Shown: positions 39,801-48,149, counted from the stretch's first letter. The stretch: 64,000 nt of DNA from RYN-230 sp963711705 (GCA_963711705.1 CAVQFM010000015.1:310001-374000); one strand, 5' to 3'. Program-made: numbers and translations. The notes: generated by a model from the letters alone, not told the origin.

Positions 39801-40349
39801 CGCCGGGGCACCGCGTTCCACCGCTGGCTGGAGGAACGGTTCAGCCAGCAGCGGCTGATCGACCCGGACGACCTGCTCGGCGCGGCCGACGACCCGGGCG
39901 ACCAGGCGGACGGGGACGGCAGCGACCTGGCGGTGCTGCGCGAGCAGTTCGAGGCGGGTGAGTGGGGCGACCGGTGGCCGCTGGAGGTGGAGGTCCCGTT
40001 CGAGACGCTGATCGCGGGGCGGCCGGTCCGCGGCCGGATCGACGCGGTGTTCACCGACGCCGCGGAGGGCGGGTTCGACGTGGTGGACTGGAAGACCGGG
40101 CAGCCGCCCGGTACCGCCCCCGAGCACCAGGCGGTCGCCGTCCAGCTGGCCGCCTACCGGCTGGCCTGGGCGCAGCTCGCCGGGGTGCCACCCGGCCAGG
40201 TCCGGGCCGCGTTCTACTACGTCCGGCACGACCTGACGCTGCGCCCGGCCGACCTGCTCGACGAGGCCGGCCTGGCCGCGCTGATCGACCGGATCCCGGC
40301 CGGCGCTATCCGGGCCAGCAGCAGCCAGCAGGCCAGCCCGAGCGGGTAG
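36881..40349 (+). CDS. adnB: AdnB-type helicase-nuclease subunit, interrupted by a frameshift
   Basis: The second AdnAB subunit. From GTG 36881 the helicase is intact: Walker A AGAGSGKS (36-43), LTFTRKAAGELGDRVRARL, STYHAYAARLV, LLDEYQDTSHAQ, GDPCQSIYGWRGAS, TVHAAKGLQWPAVVVPG and RLAYVAATRA. This frame stops at 39551-39553, after about 890 residues. The RecB-like nuclease (RRGTAFHRWLEERF, RGRIDAVF, DVVDWKTGQPPG, QLAAYRLAWAQ) is in the +1 frame to 40349. The break lies in the Gly/Ala-rich linker where a 16-bp sequence is duplicated 28 bp apart; removing one 28-bp unit restores a single protein of roughly 1145 residues. As written the helicase lacks its nuclease. The C-terminus overlaps the convergent glycosyltransferase gene. 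Confidence 0.85.
39491..39534. repeat. 16-bp direct repeat flanking the adnB frame break
   Basis: gcgggcggtgcggcgc occurs at 39491-39506 and again at 39519-39534, a period of 28 bp (one more than a multiple of three). The first copy is read Ala-Gly-Gly-Ala-Ala in the helicase frame and the second is read identically in the nuclease frame. This is the pattern left by a 28-bp slippage insertion, or by an assembly duplication. Confidence 0.85.
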
Positions 40350-41638
40350 ACGATATAACCGAACCGGCTGGCCGGGGCCAGGGCGAACATCAGGCTCAGC
40401 CCGATCACCAGCCGCCACCCGGCCGCCTGCGCATCCCGCGGTGGCCGGGCGATCAGCGACACCGCCACCGCGAGCCCGGCCAGCAGCACCAGCCCGATCG
40501 CCGCCCAGTGCCCCCAGCCCCAGGCCGCGGCGATCAGGTGGCCGGGCAGCACGCTGGCCGCCGGGCTCTTGATCTTGGTCAGGCCGAGCGGGAACAGGAT
40601 CGTGTTCGACACCACCGAGCCCGGCTGGGCCAGCAGCACCGGACCGTCCACGACCAGCGGCACGCTGAGCGCGGCCAGCATCAGCCCGGCGGCGGCCCGC
40701 TGGCCGCTGCGCGCCGCGACCAGGGCGAGCGCCACGGCCAGCGCGGGCCAGGCGGTGGCCTTCATGGCGGCGGCCAGGCCGAGCGCGACCCCGGCCGCCG
40801 CCACCTGGACCGCGGCGTGCGCCACGAGCGGCGTACCGGGCTGCACCGCGCGCGGCCGTCCCCGGAGCCGGGCCCGGGCCGGCGATCCCGGGGCGGCCCA
40901 GGCAGGCCGCAGCAGGGCCAGGCCGAGGCAGATCAGGGCCAGCACGGGCAGGTCGTCCCCGCCGGTGGCCAGCGGGTAGGCCACCACCGGCGACGCGGTG
41001 ACCAGCACCGTCCACGCCCACGGCCGCGGTATCCCGCTGACCGACAGGGCCAGCCCGAACCCGGCCACGAACACCACGCCGAACCACACCCGCGGGTCGG
41101 TCAGCAGCCCGCCGCCGAAGATGGCCCGCGGGATGCCGAACACCGCGAGGGCGGGCAGGTACGGATTGTAGACGCTGGGGTTGCCCCGCGCCGCGGCGAT
41201 CGCGGCCGCGTTCTGGTAGGGCGTGCCGTGGTGCAGGAACAGCACCGCCGACCGGATGACCACGCTGACTTCGGGCTGCCCGGTGCCGGTCGAGGCCATC
41301 CAGGCCAGCGGGGCGATCACCGCGCCGGCCATGCTGACCGTGGCGGCCAGCGGGACCCCCCAGCGCCGGCCGGCCAGCGCGACCAGTGCGGCCAGGCCGT
41401 AGCCAGCCGCCGCCACCGTGCCCCACATGCGCTGCGGCGGGCTGGCGCTGACCGCCGCGACCACGCAGGCGAACACGGCGAACCCGGCCAGCAGCCCGGC
41501 CATCCATTCCCGCTCCAGCGCGGCGCACAGCGCGGCCGCCCGCTGCCGGGGCAGCGCGGCCGCCCGGCGGGCCAGCCAGCCGCGCCAGCCCGGCGGCCCG
41601 CTGCGGCGCTGTGGCGGGCGGGTCAGCGGTAGCGTCAT
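40217..41638 (-). CDS. polytopic membrane glycosyltransferase-like protein (GT87/DUF2029-type)
   Basis: A 473-residue membrane protein with about ten hydrophobic helices. Its loops resemble polyprenyl-phosphate-mannose-dependent mannosyltransferases of the GT87/DUF2029 group: HHGTPYQNAAAI, NPSVYNPYLPALAVFG and RFGYIVYPLGLACWLLL. It lacks soluble domains. The substrate is likely a lipid-linked sugar, but this is inference. The ATG is at 41638. The last 44 codons run antisense through the 3' end of adnB; the conserved part ends around LLLARI, so the tail SAARPASSSRSAGRS looks like read-through into adnB sequence. Confidence 0.65.
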   Translation of the reverse strand: MTLPLTRPPQRRSGPPGWRGWLARRAAALPRQRAAALCAALEREWMAGLLAGFAVFACVVAAVSASPPQRMWGTVAAAGYGLAALVALAGRRWGVPLAATVSMAGAVIAPLAWMASTGTGQPEVSVVIRSAVLFLHHGTPYQNAAAIAAARGNPSVYNPYLPALAVFGIPRAIFGGGLLTDPRVWFGVVFVAGFGLALSVSGIPRPWAWTVLVTASPVVAYPLATGGDDLPVLALICLGLALLRPAWAAPGSPARARLRGRPRAVQPGTPLVAHAAVQVAAAGVALGLAAAMKATAWPALAVALALVAARSGQRAAAGLMLAALSVPLVVDGPVLLAQPGSVVSNTILFPLGLTKIKSPAASVLPGHLIAAAWGWGHWAAIGLVLLAGLAVAVSLIARPPRDAQAAGWRLVIGLSLMFALAPASRFGYIVYPLGLACWLLLARIAPAGIRSISAARPASSSRSAGRSVRSCRT

Positions 41639-41829
41639 GTGTCACCACGCTAGGCGCGGGGATCCGCCCGGGTCGTCATGCCGGAGGAGGATTTCTGCCG
41701 TCAGCCACCGGCTCGACGTGGTCCTCTGGTCGGAGACGCCAGCCGGCCGCAGGCCGGTGCAGTACTGGTCCAGCTGCCTGGTTTAGTAGAGAGCCGGGCA
41801 CGGATCCGGCGAGGAGAGGCTCACTGTCC

Positions 41830-43245
41830 ATGGATGTGCGCGACTACATCGACAGCAACGCGGGAGAGTTCTTCGGCCAGCTGAAGCAGTGGGTGGCCAT
41901 CCCGTCGATCTCGGCCGACCCCGGGCACCACGGTGATGTCCGCTCGTCGGCTGACTGGCTGGCCGCCCATCTCAGCGCCACCGGGTTCCCGGTGGTCGAG
42001 GTGTGGGAGACCGGGACCGCCGGCTCGCCCGGGCTGCCCGCGGTGTACGCGCACTGGCCCGCCGCCGACCCGGCTGCGCCGGCCGTGCTGGTCTACGGCC
42101 ATCACGACGTCCAGCCGGTCGAGCCGCTCGGCGAGTGGCACTCGCCGCCGTTCGAGCCCACCGAACGGGACGGCCAGCTGCTCGGCCGGGGCGCGTCCGA
42201 CGACAAGGGCCAGGTGCTGCTGCACACGCTGGGCCTGCGGGCCGGCCTGGCCGCCCGGGCAGCCGCGGCCCCGCCGGTGTCGCTGACGTTCCTGATCGAG
42301 GGCGAAGAGGAGTCCGGCTCACCGCACTTCGCCGACCTGCTGCGCAGCCAGGCCGACCGGCTGGGCTGCGACGTGATCGTCATCTCGGACACCACGATGT
42401 GGGCGGCGGACGTGCCATCCATGTGCACCGGCCTGCGCGGCCTCATCGACGCGCAGATCGACCTGCGCGGCCCAGACACCGACCTGCACTCGGGCTCGTT
42501 CGGCGGTGGGGTGCCCAACCCGCTGCACGCGATGGCGGCGCTGCTGGCCGGGCTGCATGACGCCGATGGCCGGGTCACCCTGCCCGGGTTCTACGACGCG
42601 GTGCTGCCGCTGAGCGAGGCGGAGCGGGCGCTGTTCGCCCGGCTGCCCTTCGACGAGAAGGCCTGGCTGGCCGAGGCCGGGCACAGCCAGGCGGCCTACG
42701 GCGAGGCCGGGTTCAGCACGCTGGAACGCATCTGGGCCCGGCCGACCGCGGAGATCAACGGGGTCTGGGGCGGGCACACCGGCCCGGGCCCGAAGACCAT
42801 CGTGCCCCGGGAGGCGCACGCCAAGGTCTCGTTCCGGCTGGTGGCCCACCAGGAACCGGCCGAGGTCGCGCTGGCGCTGCGCGAGTACGTGGCCGGGCAC
42901 ACCCCGCCAGGTATCGAGGCCACGGTGACGTTCAGCGGCCCCGGCGTGCGGCCGGCCTTCTCACCGATCCACTCACCCGCGGTGCAGGCCGGGCAGCGGG
43001 CCATGGAGCGGGCGTTCGGCCGCGAGGTGCTGTTCACCCGGGAAGGCGGCAGCGGGCCCGAGGCCGACCTGACCGACATCCTGCACGCGCCGCTGGTGTT
43101 CATCGCGGTGGGCCTGGATGAGGACCGGATCCACGGGCCCAACGAGAAGGTCGAGATGGCGCTGCTGCGCAAGGGCGCGGAGGCGGTCGCCTACCTGTGG
43201 GATGAGCTGGCCGCGAACCGGGCCGCGATCACGGCGGCGAAGTGA
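41830..43245 (+). CDS. M20 family dipeptidase / metallohydrolase
   Basis: A 471-residue zinc aminoacylase/dipeptidase. Metal-ligand motifs are VLVYGHHDVQPVEP (residues about 87-100), GRGASDDKGQ (bridging Asp), FLIEGEEESGSPH (catalytic Glu-Glu) and SDTTMW. The lid/dimer domain has GLRGLIDAQIDLRGPDTDLH and SGSFGGGVPNPLHA. The ATG at 41830 is used, with GAGGAGAGG about ten bases upstream; the longer open frame has no conserved residues. It ends in an overlap with the nudC-like gene (GTGA). It probably cleaves dipeptides or N-acyl amino acids in the cytoplasm; the exact substrate is unknown. Confidence 0.9.
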   Translation: MDVRDYIDSNAGEFFGQLKQWVAIPSISADPGHHGDVRSSADWLAAHLSATGFPVVEVWETGTAGSPGLPAVYAHWPAADPAAPAVLVYGHHDVQPVEPLGEWHSPPFEPTERDGQLLGRGASDDKGQVLLHTLGLRAGLAARAAAAPPVSLTFLIEGEEESGSPHFADLLRSQADRLGCDVIVISDTTMWAADVPSMCTGLRGLIDAQIDLRGPDTDLHSGSFGGGVPNPLHAMAALLAGLHDADGRVTLPGFYDAVLPLSEAERALFARLPFDEKAWLAEAGHSQAAYGEAGFSTLERIWARPTAEINGVWGGHTGPGPKTIVPREAHAKVSFRLVAHQEPAEVALALREYVAGHTPPGIEATVTFSGPGVRPAFSPIHSPAVQAGQRAMERAFGREVLFTREGGSGPEADLTDILHAPLVFIAVGLDEDRIHGPNEKVEMALLRKGAEAVAYLWDELAANRAAITAAK

Positions 43246-44480
43246 ACCCGGCGGAGACCCGGGGGCCGGCCGAAACCCGGGAGCCGGAGCCGGCGGAGAC
43301 CCCGGAGCCGGGCGCGACCAGGGAGCCGGCGGAAGCCCGGGAGCCGGAGCCAGCGGAGACCCCGGAGCCGGCCGAGACCAGGGAGCCGGAGCCGGCCGAA
43401 ACCCGGCAGCCAGCCGAGACCCCGGCGACTGCCGGGGACCCGGCCCAGGCCAGCGCCCAGGCCCGGGCGCAGGCCCAGGCCCAGGACTTCGCCGAGCTGG
43501 GCGGGCTGATGCTGGCCCGCAGCACGGTGGACCGGGTCAGCGTCCGCCGCGGCGACCCGGAATGGGTGGCCGCCGCCTGGGCTGACCCGCGGACCCGGGT
43601 CGTGGTGCTGGACACCACCGGGCAGGCGCTGGTCCGGTTCGGCGACAACCAGGCCGAGCTGGTCCTGGTGCCGCCCGGCGAAGCGCCGGACGGGCTGAGC
43701 TTCCTGCTCGGCGTGGACGACGACGGGGTCACCTACTTCGGCGTGCTGGAGCGGCCCGCCGACACCCCGGAGCCATCCGGCCCGGACGAGGAGCCGGCCC
43801 GCCCCGAGCAGCAGACGACCCAGCAGCAGGCGGCCTGGCTGGCCAAGGCCGGGCCGGGGGAGCGGAAGGCCGGGCTGCGCGAGGCCGCCGCGCTGCTCGG
43901 TGACCGGGACGCCGGCCTGTTCACCCACGCGGTGGCCCTGGCCAACTGGCACGTCTCGCACACGCACTGCCCCCGCTGCGGCGCGCTGACCGAGACGTTC
44001 GCCGCCGGCCACGCGCAGCGCTGCCCGGTGGACGGGAGCGAGCATTTCCCGCGGATCGACCCGGCGGTGATCATGCTGGTCACTGACCAGGACGACCGGT
44101 GCCTGCTGGCCCGCAACCGGCGCTGGCCGCCGCGCCGGGTCTCCATCCTGGCCGGCTTCGTCGAGCCCGGGGAATCGGCCGAGCAGGCGGTGGCCCGCGA
44201 AGTCAGCGAGGAAACCGGGATCGCGGTCAGCCGCGTCCGCTACGTGGGCAGCCAGCCCTGGCCGATGCCGCAGAGCCTGATGCTCGGCTTCCGCGCGGTG
44301 GCCAGCGGCGATCTCAGCCTGCGGGTGGACGACGAGGAAATCGCCGAAGCGCAGTGGTACAGCCGGGACGAGCTGCGGGCCGCGCTGGCCGCGGGCGACA
44401 TCCTGCTGCCGCCGCCGGTGTCCATCGCGCACCAGCTCATCCAGTCCTGGTACGGCGAGGAACTCCCCGGCGCCTGGTAA
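43242..44480 (+). CDS. nudC: NudC-type NADH pyrophosphatase (Nudix hydrolase) with repeat-rich N-terminus
   Basis: A 412-residue Nudix enzyme that hydrolyses NADH and may remove NAD caps from RNA. Residues 1-62 are repeats of Pro-Ala-Glu-Thr and Arg/Pro-Glu-Pro. The NUDIX-like N-terminal domain spans about 85-220, and the zinc-ribbon start is HCPRCG with a later RCPVDG. The Nudix box is GFVEPGESAEQAVAREVSEE followed by TGI, with the NADH-type motif SQPWPMPQSLMLGF. The GTG overlaps the M20 gene's stop. The extra repeat tail is not part of typical NudC proteins, which begin near DFAELGGLMLARSTVDR. Confidence 0.88.
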   Translation: MNPAETRGPAETREPEPAETPEPGATREPAEAREPEPAETPEPAETREPEPAETRQPAETPATAGDPAQASAQARAQAQAQDFAELGGLMLARSTVDRVSVRRGDPEWVAAAWADPRTRVVVLDTTGQALVRFGDNQAELVLVPPGEAPDGLSFLLGVDDDGVTYFGVLERPADTPEPSGPDEEPARPEQQTTQQQAAWLAKAGPGERKAGLREAAALLGDRDAGLFTHAVALANWHVSHTHCPRCGALTETFAAGHAQRCPVDGSEHFPRIDPAVIMLVTDQDDRCLLARNRRWPPRRVSILAGFVEPGESAEQAVAREVSEETGIAVSRVRYVGSQPWPMPQSLMLGFRAVASGDLSLRVDDEEIAEAQWYSRDELRAALAAGDILLPPPVSIAHQLIQSWYGEELPGAW

Positions 44481-44507
44481 AACCCGGCTGGCCCAGGCCG
44501 GGCTCAA

Positions 44508-44586
44508 CCCGGCCGGGCTCAGCCCGGCCGGGCCCAGGCTCAGGCTTGGCCCAGCTCAGGCTTGGCCCAGGTCAGGCCTGGCCCAG
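44508..44586. repeat. GC-rich palindromes and 16-bp tandem repeats between convergent genes
   Basis: The palindrome CCCGGCCGGG occurs at 44508-44517 and 44523-44532. It is followed by two perfect 16-bp copies of ctcaggcttggcccag (44539-44554 and 44555-44570) and a third with 14 of 16 matches (44571-44586). The third copy lies inside the last codons of the LLM gene on the minus strand. The region separates two convergent genes and may aid termination. Confidence 0.75.
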
Positions 44587-45534
44587 CTGGCGGACCGCCG
44601 CGGCCTCGTCCACCCCGGGGCCGGGCACGATCGCGATGACCGGGGTGTCCAGGCCCTGTGCCTGGTACTCGGCCACCCGTTCCCGGCACCGCTGCGCCGG
44701 GCCGTGCACCACCAGCTCGTCCACCAGATCGTCGTCGATCGCGGCCAGCGCGCCCCGGCGGTCACCGGCCGCCCACGCCTGCTGCATCGCGCGCAGCCGC
44801 TCGCCGCGGCCCAGCCAGTCGTGGAACGCCGCGTACGCGGGCACGGTCAGGTAGGCCGCGATCATGCGCCGGCCGATGTCCCTGGCGGCCTCCGCGTCCG
44901 CGGTCGGGCAGACGAAGATCCGCGCGACCAGCTCACAGTCCGGCCCGGCCACCGCGCGGACCGCGGGCACGTCAGCGGGTGCCAGCCAGTTGGTGATGGC
45001 CGCGTCGGCCAGTTCCGCGGCCAGCGCCACCATCCCCGGGCGCAGCGCGGCCAGGGCCAGCAGGGGCGGTGGGTCCGGGGCCGGGTCGAGCCGGAAGCCG
45101 CGCACGGTGAACGTCTCGCCGGTCATGCTCACCTTGCCACCGGCCAGCGCCTCGCGCAGGAACCGCAGGGTGTCCCGGGCCCGCTGGTAGGGCCGGTCCA
45201 GCGGGACGCAGTTCCAGTCGGTTACCACCACCGGGGAGGACACCCCGATGCCCAGCACGAACCGGCCCGGGGCCAGGCTGGCCAGCGTGGCCCCGTTCAT
45301 CGCCAGCAGGGCCGGCCCGCGGTTGTAGATGCCGGCCACCGCGGTGCCCAGCCGCAGCCCGGGGGCCCACCCGGCGGCCAGCGCCAGCGGGGTGAACGCG
45401 TCCGCGCCGTTCACCTCACTGGACCACGCGTCGGTGTAGCCCAGGTCCGGCAGCGCGCTGACGATGTCGCGCTGACCAGGCAAGGTCTGGCCGCGCAGCG
45501 GGAGCGTGATGCCCCAGCGGGGGGTGGCTGGCAC
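44572..45534 (-). CDS. LLM class F420-dependent oxidoreductase
   Basis: A 320-residue luciferase-like TIM-barrel protein of the F420-dependent subgroup. Motifs include ALPDLGYTDAWSSEVNGADA, LRLGTAVAGIYNRGPALLAM, GRFVLGIGVSSP and a C-terminal GLDTPVIAIVPGPG. The GTG at 45534 is chosen because AGGAGG stands five bases upstream. It is transcribed toward nudC. Substrates of this group are diverse (lipid, aldehyde or quinone reductions) and cannot be deduced. Confidence 0.85.
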   Translation of the reverse strand: MPATPRWGITLPLRGQTLPGQRDIVSALPDLGYTDAWSSEVNGADAFTPLALAAGWAPGLRLGTAVAGIYNRGPALLAMNGATLASLAPGRFVLGIGVSSPVVVTDWNCVPLDRPYQRARDTLRFLREALAGGKVSMTGETFTVRGFRLDPAPDPPPLLALAALRPGMVALAAELADAAITNWLAPADVPAVRAVAGPDCELVARIFVCPTADAEAARDIGRRMIAAYLTVPAYAAFHDWLGRGERLRAMQQAWAAGDRRGALAAIDDDLVDELVVHGPAQRCRERVAEYQAQGLDTPVIAIVPGPGVDEAAAVRQLGQA

Positions 45535-45627
45535 GGGTACCTCCTGTAGTTCCCGCCCATCATGGCAGCGGCCGTGGCAGGATGCCCGGCATGGACACCG
45601 ATTGCGTTGACACCCTGGCCGGTCGGC

Positions 45628-46335
45628 ATGCCTGGTGACCTGGATCTTGATGCGGTCTTCGGCCGGTCGTCGCCGGACGACGCCTTCGCCGCCGTGCTGA
45701 CCGAAGCGCGGATGGTGCTGGCCGAGATCGCCAGCCCGCTGGAAGCCGAGCTGTGGGGCTCGGACATCCTGGCCGCGCTGGGCGGCGCGCAGAGCACGGC
45801 TGCGCAGGCCATGGTGCCCGCGGCCGAGCGCAGTGGCACCCCCGAGGCGCTGGCCATCCTGCGCGTGCTGAGCGCGCTCGGCTGGCCTGACCTGCGCACG
45901 GCCGCGGCGCAGGCCGCGGGCCGGCTGGCCGCCCGGGGGGTGGCCGATCCGCCGTGGGCCGCTGACGTGGGCTCGCCCACGGCCGGCGAGTGCTGGCGGT
46001 ACGGGGACGACCGGGGCCTCCAGGAGGCCGTGACCATGAGCTTCGAGTACCCGGCGGGGCGGCACGTGGTCTCGCTGCTGCTCGACCACTCGTTCGGCGG
46101 CGGGATCAAGAACATCTGGGTCGGCGAGGCGGGCGACGTGCTGGCCCGGACCGAGCTCATGGCCGAGGAGGACCCCAGCATGGTCTTCGAGATGATCGGC
46201 CCGGCGGACGCGCTGCGCCGGGCGCGGCGGGCGATCGCCGCGGGGGAGTGCCCGGCCCAGCCGGATGAGTACAGCAGCGTCGCATCGGCCCGGGCCATCC
46301 TGCGGGCCAGGGTCGCGCTGCTGGCGGGGGAGTAG
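45628..46335 (+). CDS. protein of unknown function
   Basis: A 235-residue soluble protein not recognised. It is acidic and helix-rich, with Ala-rich segments (EAELWGSDILAALG, RSGTPEALAILRVL, GWPDLRTAAAQAAGRLA), then a conserved-looking beta part (CWRYGDDRGLQEAVTMSFEY, HVVSLLLDHSFGGGIKNIWV) ending in an Arg/Ala-rich helix. No signal peptide or membrane segment. Codon use is like the neighbours, so it is very likely a real gene. The start is uncertain: ATG 45628 gives GDLDLDAVFG, while the frame is open to ATG 45562. It diverges from the LLM gene. Confidence 0.6.
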   Translation: MPGDLDLDAVFGRSSPDDAFAAVLTEARMVLAEIASPLEAELWGSDILAALGGAQSTAAQAMVPAAERSGTPEALAILRVLSALGWPDLRTAAAQAAGRLAARGVADPPWAADVGSPTAGECWRYGDDRGLQEAVTMSFEYPAGRHVVSLLLDHSFGGGIKNIWVGEAGDVLARTELMAEEDPSMVFEMIGPADALRRARRAIAAGECPAQPDEYSSVASARAILRARVALLAGE

Positions 46336-46367
46336 TGCCCGGCCTAGTCAGGTCACTTCTCTAAAAC

Positions 46368-46382
46368 AAGAGCAGTGCTCTT
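46368..46382. promoter_or_regulatory. palindromic operator 1 (TetR-like), overlapping -35
   Basis: A perfect 15-base palindrome, AAGAGCA-G-TGCTCTT. It overlaps the first two bases of the -35 box of the promoter at 46381-46409. It shares the 13-base core AGAGC[A/G]GTGCTCT with operator 2. Palindromes of this size and AT-flanked form are typical of TetR-family binding sites; no regulator gene is adjacent. Confidence 0.6.
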
Positions 46383-46409
46383 GAACTTAACGCTCCGTTC
46401 GTGGATACT
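46381..46409 (+). promoter_or_regulatory. promoter of deazaflavin nitroreductase gene
   Basis: TTGAAC (46381-46386) and GATACT (46404-46409) are separated by 17 bp. The expected start is near 46416, about 37 bases before the ATG. The element lies in an AT-richer island and is flanked by two operator-like palindromes, which is what a repressed promoter looks like. Confidence 0.65.
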
Positions 46410-46420
46410 GCTCTTAGACG

Positions 46421-46433
46421 AGAGCGGTGCTCT
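46421..46433. promoter_or_regulatory. palindromic operator 2 (TetR-like), downstream of -10
   Basis: AGAGC-GGT-GCTCT, the same 13-base core as operator 1 with one A/G change. Its centre is 52 bp from that of operator 1, about five helical turns. A bound repressor would cover the transcription start region, and two bound dimers would lie on the same DNA face. Confidence 0.55.
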
Positions 46434-46452
46434 GCGGAACTGAGGAGAAGTG

Positions 46453-46908
46453 ATGAACGCCAGCCCAGCCACCCGTTACGTGGTCCCGACCAGCATCGAC
46501 CGCGTGTTCAACAGCACCGTCGCCACGCTGACCCGGGCCGGGATCAGCATCATGGGCTCGCGGGTGCTCGCGGTGCGCGGCCGCAAGAGCGGCGAATGGC
46601 GGACCACGCCGGTGAACCTGCTCACCCTGGACGGCACCCGGTACCTGGTGGCACCGCGCGGCCAGGCGCAGTGGGTGCGCAACCTGCGCGTGGCGGGCGA
46701 GGGCGAGCTGCGGGTCGGCCGGCGGGCCGAGCACTTCACCGCTACCGAGCTGGCCGACCCGGACAAGCCGCCGGTGCTCCGCGAATACCTGCGCCGCTGG
46801 GGCTGGGAGGTGGGCCGGTTCTTCGAGGGCATCACCAAGGACGCCACCGACCAGCAGCTGCACGACATCGCCCCCGGGTTCCCGGTCTTCCGGATCACCG
46901 CGCGCTAG
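46453..46908 (+). CDS. deazaflavin (F420)-dependent nitroreductase family protein
   Basis: A 151-residue split beta-barrel protein of the Ddn family, which uses reduced F420 to reduce quinones, nitro compounds or lipids at the membrane. Signatures are GSRVLAVRGRKSGEWRTTPV, LLTLDGTRYLVAPRG, QWVRNLRVAGEGELRVG and FPVFRITAR. GAGGAG lies upstream of the ATG at 46453; GTG 46450 is an alternative. The gene has its own promoter with paired palindromes, suggesting induction by a small molecule, possibly its substrate. Confidence 0.88.
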   Translation: MNASPATRYVVPTSIDRVFNSTVATLTRAGISIMGSRVLAVRGRKSGEWRTTPVNLLTLDGTRYLVAPRGQAQWVRNLRVAGEGELRVGRRAEHFTATELADPDKPPVLREYLRRWGWEVGRFFEGITKDATDQQLHDIAPGFPVFRITAR

Positions 46909-46928
46909 CACCAGCCGCCCGCACCGGA

Positions 46929-48149
46929 TTACCCGGTGAGGGCCAGGGTGCCGCCCGCCGGGTCCAGCAGCCGGTGGTAGCCGTCAGCGGCCGGGAAGGT
47001 GACCAGGTCGCCGCGCACCACGGCGCGCGGCCCGTCCGGCCCGGCCAGCGTGGTGCCGTCGGCCCCGACCGCGACGAGTTCCCCGTCCATCCGCAGCAGG
47101 ACCGGGCCGCCCCGCCGGGCGGAGATCGCGCACCGGCCGGCCCGCAGCCCGTCCAGCACGGCCGCGGGCCCGTCCCCGGCGCATTCCACCCAGGTGGTGG
47201 GGGTGCCCGGGTCGGCGTCCGAGCCGGGCCGGTGCCAGTCGCTGCCGCCCACCGGCACGGCCGCGGGGTCCCAGGCCAGCCACCAGGCCAGCGGGGTGGT
47301 CCACCGCGGGTCCAGCCAGCTCCAGTGCCATACCTCGGCCAGCGGGGGCCGCCGCCGCATCGGCAGCGTCCAGCTGACGTGGCCGCCGATCGGGTGGTTC
47401 ACCGACAGCAGCCCGCCGTCCCGCTCGGTCGCGTCCAGCCACGAGTCGGGCGGCTCGCGGAAGTCGACCCAGCCGATGTCGCCGAGCGCACCCGCGTGCC
47501 CGGCGTCCGTGGTGACCTCCTGGCCCGGGATCAGCGTGATCCCGTACCGGGCGGACGCCGGGCCGAGCTCCGGGAAGTGGCTGACCGTGTTGTGGTCGGT
47601 CACCGCGAGGAAGTCCAGGCCCTGCCCGGCCGCGAACCGGGCCAGCTCGGCCACGGTCTGCTCGCCGTCCGAGTGCACCGTGTGGGTGTGCAGGTCCCCG
47701 GCCAGCCAGCGGTGCCCCGGCCGGGCCGGCAGCTCGCGGCGCGGCGGCCGGTCACCGAGCGGCGGCGGCGCGGGCGGCGGGGGCGCGGGCTGAAACCGTC
47801 CCGGCGTCGTCGTCACCTCGGTGACCAGGGTGAACTCGATGCCTTCCAGGGGCAGCCGGTACAGGCCGAGGGCGACCTGCCAGCGGCCGGGCGCCAGCTC
47901 GCCCGGCAGGTAGCCCGGGGTGGCCGCGCCGGGAGTGATGACGAACCCGGACCGGGCCCCGCCGGACCAGCCCCGGAACCCGGCCGGGCTGAAGCAGCCC
48001 AGGTCCACCGTGGCCGCGGCCCGGTCGTAGCTGAGTTCCACCCGCAGCCCGGCGCAGCCGGGGGGCACCTCCACCGGGAGGTAGTGCCAGGGCGAGGCGC
48101 AGCGGTCGTCAGGAGTCCACCGGCCACGGTGCCGCGTCGTGCCACTCAT
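46929..48149 (-). CDS. PHP domain phosphoesterase (CehA/McbA-like)
   Basis: A 406-residue protein. The N-terminal beta-rich region (HYLPVEVPPGCAGLRVELSY, RLPLEGIEFTLV) is followed by a Pro-rich linker and a PHP metal-dependent hydrolase domain from about residue 150. Metal motifs are GDLHTHTVHSDG, FLAVTDHNTVSHF, LIPGQEVTTDAGH, SVNHPIGGH and GGSDWHRPGSD. Such CehA/McbA-type proteins act as phosphoesterases or esterases; some degrade carbaryl. It has no signal peptide. It is convergent with the nitroreductase gene, with a 20-bp gap. Confidence 0.82.
   Translation of the reverse strand: MSGTTRHRGRWTPDDRCASPWHYLPVEVPPGCAGLRVELSYDRAAATVDLGCFSPAGFRGWSGGARSGFVITPGAATPGYLPGELAPGRWQVALGLYRLPLEGIEFTLVTEVTTTPGRFQPAPPPPAPPPLGDRPPRRELPARPGHRWLAGDLHTHTVHSDGEQTVAELARFAAGQGLDFLAVTDHNTVSHFPELGPASARYGITLIPGQEVTTDAGHAGALGDIGWVDFREPPDSWLDATERDGGLLSVNHPIGGHVSWTLPMRRRPPLAEVWHWSWLDPRWTTPLAWWLAWDPAAVPVGGSDWHRPGSDADPGTPTTWVECAGDGPAAVLDGLRAGRCAISARRGGPVLLRMDGELVAVGADGTTLAGPDGPRAVVRGDLVTFPAADGYHRLLDPAGGTLALTG

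Noticed and set aside
36593..40054. 1153-codon open frame antisense to adnA/adnB
   Set aside because: No family motif; explained by GC-rich third positions of the sense genes.
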